Part shown: in pieces, positions 46,326 through 56,712 of the stretch
How positions within the stretch are numbered: the stretch's first letter is position 1
Layout of the letters: every line of letters begins with the position of its first letter
Assembly (NCBI GenBank): GCA_964036045.1
Contig: OZ038382.1
Coordinates: 74,634,687-74,698,686 of the forward strand
DNA: 64,000 nt
Source: Eutreptiella sp. 'Long Island Sound 2002'
Taxonomy: Eukaryota; Euglenozoa; Euglenophyceae; Eutreptiales; Eutreptiaceae
Direction: 5' to 3'
Translations under genes and position numbers: made by a program
The notes under the pieces: model-generated
Databases searched by the model: none
Seen by the model: only the letters and a program-made list of their open reading frames with translations
Told to the model about the DNA's origin: nothing

Positions 46326-46899
46326 GCTGCTCTATCCGGGCAACCACTGTTGTGCTGTCATGGCCCCCTTTCTCTGGCCCCTCTCACTTGCTCTCTCCCC
46401 TCGTACGGATGACGATGGTCCCTTCCGCTTGCGCAACTCCCCCCGGTCCTACCGGTCCTGCTGCCGGCCGCGTACCCTCCAGCGTGCAGCCTGCCGCGGC
46501 TCAACAGACTCAACGGTCCAGAGCGTAGCACTGTTGCGGCGCCTGGGTGGGCTCTTGGGCCTCTTCTACTGTACGACGGATCGCCGCAGCGCGCCTGTTT
46601 CGTGAGTCTACCCTCGCATCACAATGCCATAGCACCAGGGTCACAGACTCAGATCGCCGAACCGTCGGATCGCCTAACCTTCACGCCTGCGAGGCACAAC
46701 AAAGTGGGCGCTAGACCCAGGCCCTACCTTGTCTTGTCCTTACTCTCGCGGGACGAGGCTGGGACCCTATGTGCCGCCCTCACCCTCGTCCTCCCGCGTT
46801 GGCAGTGCATACGGGATCCGTCCCACTAGCTACCATCCTGAGGGTCAGTATACCTGTGCCAGGTAACTAGCCCGGGAAGCGGGGGGTATGGTGGTGGTG

Positions 46900-48400
46900 G
46901 TGGGGGGGGGGGATCCTCTGGCTTTGACCCCCCCCCCTTCCGCGTCCTGGGCTGTCTTGTGGCGCTTCTGCTGGCGTTGGGCTCCGTCCACGTGGCCCTG
47001 CTCCGATGCTCGCTTCCTTCCCCTGCCTAGCCTTGCTCGGTTGTCGCAACCCTGGGCTACCGGTGATGGACCTAGCGGCGCGTCCTGGTCCCCCGGCTCA
47101 TGCGGCTGCTGCGGTCAGCCATGCATGCCTCTAACTGCGGAGACCCGCTCCGCCCGCGACAGCCTCCGCATGCCCGGCCACGTGACATACGATCCCCGGC
47201 CCGTTGGTCCTACCTTGGGGTGGCATGTGTGCCCGTACCGGCAGCAATTGGCGACTCCCTGGCCCGTCGCTTGACAGTGCTCGCACAACGGTACCCCATG
47301 TTTGGGGTAGAGCCCTCCCATGGACCCATGTCCCTTGCCTAGCCCGCGGCGGGAAGAGGGAACCCCCTGTGTGGCCGCTAGTTGTGCCGCATTGGAGCTG
47401 GTGGAGTGCTCTACTGGTCGCGCTGGCGGGCAGCGCGGCCGTCTTTGCGCCCGCTGGTACGGCCAAAGGGGCGCCCTGCCCGCTGGTGCCGGGGGGGAGA
47501 ACCCCCCTAGGACATCTGCCATGGGCGCCGCATGTAGCGGTGTGCTGAGCCGTCGCAGCCACTGCGTGACACAATGCGCCGCCAAGCCCTCAAGCATCCT
47601 CACCATCTCGTCGCGGGCGGCAAAGTATGGCCGTCCCTGCAGCCCCAGGCACACGCGGCCACCCAGTGCAATCAGGGAGTGGCACCCGGCAGACTCCTCG
47701 GCCGGCAAGAGGTGGCCCACCAGCAAGTGCGGCTGGAGTACCCGGACCGCCTGCTGCAAGACTGCTGCTCGCTCCTGCAGTGGAAGCACAGCCATTTGCA
47801 GGGCGCGTGGGCGCGTGCTCCGGGCGCGTGGGCGGCGCCCAACCCGATGTGGCCTCAAAATCCATTGCCAGCCTCCCCTTCTTGCCAGGTCAGCCTGGAA
47901 GCCCATGAGACGAGGTCTGCTGCCAGCTGCTTGTCCCATTTCTAGCCGCGGGGCAGCCTTGGCTGCGGCCCGCGTTCCAGCCGCGGTAGCACACCCACAA
48001 GCTCCCGCCATGGGTACGTGCGCCCCCGCCCCGGCCGTGGCACATCCGGAAAAAGGAGTCCAGCATGGCCCCTATCTGATGCGGCTTGTTTCGCCCGCAT
48101 GCGTGCCATAAGCACCGACAACGCCAGCCCGAATAGCCTGCAAACAAACTCATGCACTTGCTCCAGGGTCAGCCCCTTCCGTGGCCCAGGCACGGATCAG
48201 AGAGGCGTGCTGCATGCGGGCAAGCCACTTATTGATCACCGCGCTCAGAGCAGGTATGCCGCCGGTGGCCACCTGCAACCATGGGAGCTACGCACCCCTT
48301 TCAGCCGCCCAGCACGCGCCGTGCCAGAGGATATGCCGCTCATCCTCTAGCACCCGAGACACACACCAAAAATTGCGGAAACAAAATAGCTGATCAAGGT
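46900..48400 (-). pseudogene. Decayed non-LTR retrotransposon 3' region (minus strand)
   Basis: Reading right to left, the minus strand gives a stretch with RVLEDERHILWHGACW (H-x4-C ending, like the zinc knuckle after LINE RNase H). It continues with VINKWLARMQHASLIRAWAT. Further on is a GC-rich open frame (47115-48011) with SLIALGGRVCLGLQGRPYF and HCQATGQGVANCCRYGHTCH. Frames shift several times. The composition and the parallel with 62.9-64.0 kb point to a retroelement remnant; the exact clade is unknown. Confidence 0.35.
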
Positions 48401-48476
48401 CGTGCACGCTGTGCATACAGGGGTTAGCGTACAGGTAGGACAGGACCAAGCTGCCGTGCCGCCTCCCTATGCCCCC

Positions 48477-49081
48477 CCCTTAGTGTACACTCCGCGAGGG
48501 AAGGACCCTCACCAAGGGCTAAGGTGTTCCGGGAAGCCTTGCGGGGCCCTTCCGCTTTTCTCCCCCCAATCCGAGAGGGCAAGGCAGCAGTCCCCAATCC
48601 CCCACCCCCCACCCCCCCCCGCCGCCGGCCAGGGACCGGTAGAGGGTGGGACGCCCATGACGGCATGACCGCCGGCACTAGAAGCGGAACCTCCACCCCA
48701 AGGGGGGGGAAGCCTTGCGGGGCTGCCAGCTGGCAGCCCCGCAAGGGGGGGGGGGGGCACGGGGACCCCAGCCGAACCACCGTCCCACGGCCGCGGGCAA
48801 GCGACCATTGCAAGCCCGCCAGGGCTCTCCACCCCAAGCAAGCCCAAGCGGGGTCACGGGGCCGCGGGGGCCAACACGACAAGCAGGGCGCCAGCCCAAG
48901 GACGTCACCGCCCAGCCGCAGCACGCGGCCTCTTTGCTCTGGGCTTCACCAGGGTGGCTACAGTGACGTCGCCAACGGATGAGGGGCAGGGGAGAGCGTC
49001 GGCGCCCCCAAGAGGTTGGAGACCCCGGGCAAGCCTGAGCCTTTGGCGTCGGTCCTTCTGTCGCGCCGTGTACACTAAGGG
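48477..49081. mobile_element. 605-bp TIR element with palindromic interior
   Basis: The left end CCCTTAGTGTACAC (48477-48490) and the right end GTGTACACTAAGGG (49068-49081) are exact inverted repeats. Pairing resumes after a short mismatch (CGCG, AAGGACC), giving imperfect TIRs of about 30 bp. The interior is GC-rich, with direct copies of GGGAAGCCTTGCGGGGC near 48533 and 48709 and a perfect 34-bp palindrome at 48713-48746. No open frame resembles a transposase. Confidence 0.6.
48713..48746. repeat. Perfect 34-bp palindrome
   Basis: The arm CCTTGCGGGGCTGCCAG is followed immediately by its reverse complement with no spacer. It is flanked by G runs and lies in the middle third of the TIR element. 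Confidence 0.95.
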
Positions 49082-50886
49082 TGAGGCTTGGGGGGTGGCA
49101 CAGTGGCTCTGCCGCGTCCTGCTTCTGCGCTGACCCCTGTGCGCACAGCGTGCAGGACCTAAATAGGCTGACCTGTTTCTGCAACTCTGAAATTTGGCGG
49201 TTCTTTTTCTGGTGGCCCATGAATATGAAGTTTTATCTGTGTTGCGGTGCTGGGAATAGTGTTTTAGGGATATTGGTTGCTGTGGTGCCATCCACTTTCA
49301 CCCTTTCTTGTCCTTTGGAGGTGGAGGTTGGGGAATCACTTGACGACTAGTGCATTCATGACGCAACGGTCCCTGCTTGCATCTTCTTGTGGCATGAACC
49401 GCACGCATGAACAACGCCCTTGTCAAAACAACATGGGGTGTTGTTTTCGTCAAATTTTGGATTTTTACTGCAGCTCCTGCAACATGGGGAGTGGGGTTAC
49501 AAAGTTTCAACCAATCTTCTAGCCTCCGGGCCTTAATGGTGTATTAAAGCAAACCGAAGCATTTTATCATTTTAAACACTGGTACCCACTGGTGGCAGTC
49601 ATGACCGGATAACGAAGGGCCAATAGCAACTCCATTGCGGGGGTGCCTATCTAGGGAAATTTTCGCACTGAACACTTTTGTGATGCGTTAGGGACAGCAC
49701 CAGCATGTGGAGATACAGCACATGATATGTGGATACTTGTTCACGCCTGTCCTTGGGCTTCCGCTATGACCCATTGTGATTGAATACGGCCGTGATAGGT
49801 TGTGCATGGGGTCCATGCCCCATCAGGACCGGCCGGCACCACACTGTCCGACTGCAATCAAGACCAATCAAGACCATCACATCACAAGACCACACCAACT
49901 AACGAGATTTGCAAGGATCACGGCTGCGACCTGCTGTCGCCACCCACCCACACAATTGTGACCTATGCCATGGACCATGATCGCAAGCCATCGCAATTGG
50001 TTGGAGTCGCATGCCACAGCAACGGATCACGGTCCCCATGGCAGTGGAGGCGCGACTAGAGTCTATGGTGATGGGTCGCAATGGTGGTCTTTCGTAGTTG
50101 GTTGGGATTGTGACTAGTTGTAACACATGTCGCAAATCGCTTGGCTTAGGATGGTGAAATCCCTAGGGACATCGGAAGCTGTTTTTTTCAAATCGCCGCT
50201 GATTCCAATGCGTTTTGGAAGTGTCACCGAGGAAACCTTGAGCAGAAAGCCCGTGCCCCCCCCCCCCACTTAGGATTTATCTGGTGTCCGCTCGTGACCG
50301 TCCCCAGGGATTTTTGGCAGCGAATCTTGCTTAATCTGCAGGCAGTAGAGCAAGCAAGGATAGGAACCGGTAGGGTTTCTGGGAAAAGTCACATATGCAC
50401 CTGTGACCTGCTGACCCAAAAGATATCAAACGCCACCCATTTGGAGGGAGGGCCTGTCGGCTGTTCAAGTTGGTTGATGGCGAGGTCTGAGAGCGAAAAA
50501 GACAGCATCGTAGTTCACATGGGAGGGGGGGGGGGTCTGAGGTGCCTGATGACACTCACTCAATGTTCGGGTGTGACAGTCTCTGTTGCCTCTGACCTGC
50601 CAGAGTTTAGTTTCGTTCATAGGTCCTGCGTGTGTTGGACTTCCGCTCAGTTCCTGCATTTGCCTGTTTGCTGCAGTCAAAGGCACCTATGACATGTCAC
50701 TGAAGATCTCATTTCTTCTACTTTTGCTTTGCACCACATCTCCTGTGCATCGCGGTACACACGCATCTGTGTGCCATAGCAGCGGGGGGGGGGGGGGGTG
50801 TTAGGGGCGGAAGGCCGCAACAGATTTCTTGCCCGAGTTGTGTGAGACATTTGTGACTTGTGCTGCCATTTTTCGTGCTGAAGGCT
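49082..50886 (+). other. Intergenic region upstream of the MFS gene
   Basis: No repeat family from elsewhere in the window and no exon recognised. Several AAGACCA/CAAGACCATCAC near-repeats occur at 49858-49895. A G run at 50783-50798 lies 90 bp before the MFS start codon. No promoter element could be identified. Confidence 0.4.
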
Positions 50887-52659
50887 ATGGTCCGTCTTTT
50901 ACCGTCGCGATTTGGGCGGGCCCACCCTCAGGGCCCAAAGACGAAGGGCTCCATGAAGGCGGTGCTCCTGTTGGCGGCCCTCCTGCCCATCGGAGGCCAC
51001 TACGTCAAGCATCTGCTGGGCCCTCTGAAGCCGTTTTTCATGAAGGACGCCAAGTTCCACTTGTCCAACACGGAGTTCGGGGCCCTGCTGTCCGCCTCCG
51101 ACTGGGCCCTGGGCGTCGCCCCGCTGCTGGCGGGCATGGCCGTGGACTTCATCGGCTCCTACATGTCCGCCATCCTGTTCTGTGGGCTCTCCCTTTTTGG
51201 GCATGTGCTGTTCTGCATCGGCGTGGCGGAGAAGAGCTGGGGCAACAGCATCATCGGGCGGAGCGTGTGGGGCATCGGCGAGAGCGCAGTGAGCATCTCG
51301 CAGGGCGGCATCATCTGCCACACGTTTGGCCGCGAGAATCTCACGCTTGCCCTCGGGATTGCAGAGAGCATTCGGGCCTGCGCCAACTGGTCCGTTTTTC
51401 GCATGTAATGCGTGCAAAAGCGTTAAAAAAAGAGTGTAATGGGTGCAAAGATGTCCAAAGAGAAGAGGGTGAAATGGTCAAATGCGCTGGGCACAAGATA
51501 GAACACTCCTTTGTGCATTGGGGTCGTTTTTGTATTCTAGTATTGTTTGAGAATGTGGTGTAGCATTGGATGGTCATGTGTAAGAGGCTTTGTATGTCAC
51601 TGCAGGTCCAGCCGAGTGCTGCCAGTGTCCATCGCGCACGCGACCGGGAAGTACGAGTACCCGCTGTGGTTCGGGACCTTCCTGCTGCTGGTGTCGCAGT
51701 TCATGTCCCTGGCCATCTTCGTGATGGCTGTGATGCCCAACAGTGCGACCGCGACCACGTGCGAGAAAAGCCTCGCGGAGCGCGTGGCCCACAGGTCGAA
51801 GGCGCGGAGGGTCCGCGACTTCCCGAGGGAGTTCTGGCTGTTGGTCGGCATCCACGTCGTCATGAACAACGCCCACAACATCTTCAACGGGATCTCTACC
51901 GACTTCATCCTGAACCGGGACTCGCTCGCCGTGGAAACGGCCGCGTGGCTGAGCAGCATCGAAAGCGTTGGCCCCATTTTTTTCTGCTCGTGGGTGAGTT
52001 GGCACGTGAATCGGTACGGGGGGAGGATGTACTGGATGCTTTTTGCCTCCGTCTGCTCCGTCCTGGGCTTTGCTCTTCTGCTCTGCCCCGGAATCCCCAC
52101 CGCTTTTTGCATGGTCATGCTCTCGTTCAATACCATCATTTTGCCAACATTGCTTCGCTCTTCGATCCCGATGTTGTTGCATCCGGACATGTACGGGTTA
52201 GGGTTCGGGCTGTATGCAGCGCTCACAGGGTTGGGGGGAAATGTGAACATTCTTGTTGGGTGGCTGAAGGACGTCAGTGGAAGCTACAGGTCCAGTGTGC
52301 TTCTGCTGATGGTGATGGCAATTCTGGGTGTCGCGATGTGTTTGTGGACCCATTGCATTGACGCGTCCCGTTCCGGTTGTCTGAACCTCGACAGAGAACA
52401 GCTGAAGGTGTACGAAGAACAAGCCACAGGTTTGCTCCCGCACATCGGGAGTGAAGAAATGGGGGTGCCGTGCCACCTTAGCACACACCAATGCCCCGAG
52501 TCCTCTGGCCACCTGAACGAACCCCCGTGCTCCGAGCCCCCCTGCTCTCCCGACTCATTCAACGCTATGACATTGTCATTCAATGCGATGACATTATCAT
52601 TCAACGCAAGGACAGCTTCATTCAATACCCTGCGACCAGAACATTTTCCACCGTCCTGA
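50887..52659 (+). CDS. Major facilitator superfamily transporter, MFSD1-like, two exons
   Basis: Exons 50887-51389 and 51606-52659 join in phase (TG/G restores Trp) to give 518 residues. The intron is 216 nt with GTCCGT..TGCAG. Family marks are TM1 GGHYVKHLLGPLKPFFM; the loop 2-3 signature GMAVDFIGS; TM4 GRSVWGIGESAVSISQGG followed by FGRENLTLALGI, close to the GRFVFGIGGESLAVAQ..KELNLVFG block of MFSD1; and TM7 FPREFWLLVGIHVVMNN. MFSD1 in mammals is a lysosomal dipeptide transporter; a similar endomembrane role is inferred. The start was chosen at the ATG at 50887; ATG at 50953 is the alternative. The C-terminus adds a repeat-rich extension after the last helix. Confidence 0.85.
51390..51605 (+). 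other. Intron of the MFS gene
   Basis: Begins GTCCGTTTTTCGCATG and ends GTCACTGCAG. It carries in-frame stops, so skipping it would truncate the protein after TM5. Its A-rich composition contrasts with the GC-rich exons. Confidence 0.8.
52558..52640 (+). repeat. 21-bp in-frame tandem repeat at the MFS C-terminus
   Basis: Units of 21 bp (TTCAACGCTATGACATTGTCA and variants) encode FNAMTLS, FNAMTLS, FNARTAS and FNTLRP. The repeat is the last part of the coding sequence before TGA at 52657. Confidence 0.85.
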
Positions 52660-52830
52660 AACCCAAAATTTTTTACAAACACCCTGGCACCATGACGTAT
52701 TCCAACGCCATGCCCCCGCAACAGATCCCAACACCCTGCCCCCACAACGCATTCCAGCACCCTGGCACCACGGCATATTCCAACCGCTTGCCGGCGCACC
52801 ATGTTCCAACACCCTGGCGGCGCATCAGAT
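52660..52830 (+). repeat. Minisatellite directly after the MFS stop codon
   Basis: Irregular 25-30 bp units built on CACCCTGGCACCATGACGTA, TTCCAACGCCATGCCCCCGC, AACACCCTGCCC and CATTCCAGCACC. It follows the coding repeat without a gap, so repeat expansion spans the 3' end of the gene. Confidence 0.7.
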
Positions 52831-55800
52831 CCCTTCAGAATGCTGCCAGCGGCTGAATCTGGCTGCAGGCTGATGAGTTGTTGTCGACCGTTGCTAGCCT
52901 TAGCACGTCTCTGCCGAAGCTGCGACCCCGTCCTTCTGCGTTTCCTGACGCTTTTTCCAGGACACTGTTCCTTTTCACTTGGCGTCCCAGTTTTTGAGCC
53001 GTACGGCGGGTTGTCTCGGAGCATCCCCTGGGGTCGTCCCGTTGAATTGCCAATCACGTCTTATTGTATGCAGCCCTGACCTTTTGTACCTTTTGTATGG
53101 TATGCAGCTCTCCGTTGTTGGATGCAGGTGCCATTGGTCAAGCATGGGCGTTGTCCACGACAACTGCCAAGCCTCAGCAGCACCAACAGCCATACGTTCC
53201 ACAGAGATTTGGGCGGTGTGATGCTTTCACGTCTCCACCGTGCTTCGTTACTGCTGGTGCTCAGGAGGAGCACTGAGCGACGGGGCCTGGTCTAAATGCC
53301 AGTGACTCTCTGTGTGATTCGCAATGAAGGTAAGGCCGACGGCAAAAGGGACAACCGGAGTTGTACTGATCAAATCCAGACCCTCCCGGGGCTGCGATAC
53401 CCTCTTCCCCCCCCCCCCCCTCTCCCCAAAAGCGAGTGGGCAATTTTTTTTTTGGCGCCCGCGGAGCACAAAATCGCCTGCAGTGCCTTCCGTGGCGCAG
53501 GTCCATTTGTGCCAATATTTGTCTTCTGCATCCTTTGGCGCCAACCAAAAATAAGCGGGACAGCCTCCTCCCCCCTGCTTTATCCCGCGAAGGTAACCAC
53601 TGCCCCCTCCTCCTCCAATAGAACTCTGGGATGGCAGCTTTTGTCACAGGGGGCGTCCATCGATGTTGTGCGATGTGGGCGCCTGGTGACCTTTGTTTGT
53701 CGACATGATGTTGCCAAGCCTTGCTCTTTGTGCTAGCTCTCGAATCATCACCGACCATTCCGTCGAGCTTTGGTCTGACGCTTCTGTGGCTTGGCCGTAG
53801 AGAAGGTGCACTGGGCGAAGGAGGCGTTTGAAGTGCCCCGCTCGTTTGCGGCCCCCTTTTTTGGCATCTCGGGAGCGTGTATTGTTTCGCTGCACTGTCA
53901 TACGGATTCATTAACCTCCGGACCCTCCGCACCGGCGGGTGGATTGCTGCTGGCCTCGGGATCCAGCATAGGAGGTAAGGCGCTCCTTTGTTCCCACTCC
54001 CCGCTAACCCCGTGGCGGTTTTCGTGCAAAACAGGATGCCGTCCTGCCACCACGCACAAGCACACTGCACGTCATTGACTATGCTTCGGGGTACAGCAAC
54101 ACGTGTCGGTTCCCATGTGGTCCAACCATAGCGCAAGGTGCATTTTTGCGGCGTGGGTTGTTGGACCGTGTTTGAGACTTCGATGCTAAACGCCACGCAG
54201 AAACTCCAAAGCATGCCAATGATACGCAATGTGCATGGTCACAAGTCCATGCGTTGGGTCATTGCACAGGTTTCCGTCAGCCACTCAGGTACGCCATTCT
54301 ACGCGTGTCGATGCTCAATGGATGTTTAAACAATATTTTCGCATGGCACAAGTACCCAAAATGCAATCGTATCGGATGCGGTACCGACCTGCACATGACG
54401 TAATGACTGTGTGCTGTTGAAGACTCGGTGGGCACCACGACACTCAGGTTCAATTTACGACGGAATACTGAATGTCTGTACTTCTTCACTGTCAAGCCGG
54501 AGTCGGTGTGACACTTTCACGTCTCCACCGTGCCTCCTTGCGGTTGGTGCTGAGGACGTGTTCACTACACAGACAACGGCACAAGGACATCGTGAAGCAA
54601 AGTATTTTCGCTGAAATCGCGTGTTCGACGGGACGCCCAACCACCCCCAGTGTGCGCCTCGGGCATTGGATGGAGAGCACTCTGGAGCTTGAGGGCGCCA
54701 GTGCAAGCGCTGGAGGAGCAGTTTACTAAGAATGGACATGGGTGGCCCACCACGGCAGAACGCCTGTTTTCCTGCACCAGGAGACAGTGCTCTGCGGTGT
54801 TTTTGCGCTGGGTTGTGTTTCTTCATGAGTACGAGAGCAGCCCTGACAAGGCACAAACACTCACTGGCTCATCCTTGACGTCAGTCTACATCTCAGCCCC
54901 AAGATCGATAGATGCAGTTGCGACTGCTACTTGTGTCTTCGCCCGCCAGTGTCCCCTGTCGTGCTTCCTGTGCTGAACCCCCCCCCCCCCTTGTCCGACC
55001 CCACTTGATGTTCCGGTCAGGCGCCTTAAGGCGCCGACGGACCATGCCAGGCAATACGGACATCTGCTGAGCAATGCCTCACGATCTGTACCTCCGGCGC
55101 TGCATTCATGACATTCACAACAGTGTACTGTGAGAGTTTCCCGGAGTGTCTTATGACCAGCGAACACTTGATGCTCGGACCGTTTTTTTTTTGGTACCCA
55201 AATTGATGACATCCCCAGTTTTCGGGGATTTAGGCTCAAGGATTGCAGAATTGAGGGGCTGGCGTGATGTGTTTCGAGCCCCTGAATAAAATTGGGTGAG
55301 GCAACAGCATTCCTTACCTGCAGGACCGCTCTTGCACTCTCCACTCAGGGACGTGTGATGGGACTCTCATACTTTGGCCACACATTCACGCACGGCATAA
55401 ACACGTGTCCAACGAGCACTTGGTGTTTCTATTGGCTTTTTTTTGGCTTTTGGTGTTTGCTGGACATGAGGTTTAATAGAGGGGAACACGGGGCACCGTG
55501 GTGCTCTTAATTGTAGAGCATCCATCGACTGAGAGTATCATCCGGGGCAACAACAGCAGCAAGTCTGTCTGAGCGGGTAGAGGCCCGGCGTTCTGTAGGG
55601 CTGTGTTGCGACTCAAGCTGGTTGTGAGGGCCCTCCGGATTTGTGGTGCCCGTGCAGCTACCCAGACAAAGTCTTTAAAGTTTTGTGTGATGAGAGTCTC
55701 AGGAGCCTTGATACAGTTTAGGGGGGTGGTCATGATGCAGTGGATGTCTGGTGTGGGGACGTGGCCTCTTACCTGAGGCGGCATAGGTTATGGCAGAGGA

Positions 55801-56712
55801 TGCCCAGCCCTCTACCCCGTCGTTGTGGGGACAGTGGGCAGGCGTCAGGGACTGCCATTCGTAATGTGGGATCATTTGTCTGATGTTCCGGTTGGTCCCC
55901 ATCGTCACTGGACAGTACAACAAAAGAAGAAAGAGCCGGGAGTCATGATGCAGTGTGAATCAAGATCCAGCGGGGCGCTTGCTAATCGCCAGTTGTGTGA
56001 TGTTATGGCCTCATGTGGTGGCGCCATACTGCGGCCCCATAGCGTGGCCTCACAGCGTGATAACGTGGCCTTACAGCGTGGCCTGCCTATGTGGCCGTGG
56101 TTCCATTGCTTGGCCCCATCGCATGACCCAGGCACATGTCCTCACAGCCTTCCTGCCCCTGGCCTGCCCCTGCAACAAGTGTACAGTGACTGACTTGTTC
56201 TGTGACCCTATCTATGTCCTGGCCCACCCCTTTGGGGAAAGGGACGGAGCGAGGCTCACCCGCGTTTCTTCGAAGGCTGCACAGAGGTGGCCGTACAGGC
56301 CCTGCAGGCAAATCACTCGCCCAAGAGTGCCGTCACCAACCAATGGTACGAATTCACCAGCATCAGAACAAAAAACAATAGCGTGTCCTCTCAGCATTCC
56401 CTACTGCATGTATTATACAAAAAGTCACTTTCGGTGCTCATCTTGCACCACCACCCTCATGCCACTCTACACTCATACATGTGACGCTGTTTGCCTCCAT
56501 GGTGCTTCCTTGCTGTGACTGCAGCGTAGGTGCCCTCTGCGGATGTACTGCGTGCTAGCATGCTTTGCTGCAGCACGATGCTTTGGGCTGTGGGCTGAGA
56601 ATGTTTTCAGCACTTCATTTGAGGCAGTGCACATGCACATTCGCAAGATGAATCGCCATTGTGCAATGCACACGGCATTTGACGCCCGTGGCCCAGGATC
56701 TCAACCAATATT
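52831..56712 (+). other. Largely unassigned region between the MFS gene and the TAGTG satellite
   Basis: Contains one short repeat pair (53215-53275 and 54503-54560, sharing TTTCACGTCTCCACCGTGC and GGTGCT) and two plausible but unproven plus-strand exons. A 322-codon minus-strand frame (53261-54229) lacks any recognisable feature. 55490-55850 has a minus-strand frame that might be transposon-derived, without a clear motif. Confidence 0.35.
53794..53974 (+). CDS. Possible exon of an unidentified gene
   Basis: After CTTGGCCGTAG, an open stretch reads EKVHWAKEAFEVPRSFAAPF, followed by FGISGACIVSLHCHTDS and APAGGLLLASGSSIGG, before GTAAGG, a strong donor. A similar exon-like piece (CTEVAVQALQANHSPKSAV) lies at about 56273-56341 between TTCTTCGAAG and GTACGA. 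No family recognised, and linkage of the two is a guess. Confidence 0.2.

Noticed and set aside
53261-54229. 322-codon minus-strand open frame
   Set aside because: No domain, no low-divergence relatives in the window, and it overlaps a better exon candidate on the other strand.
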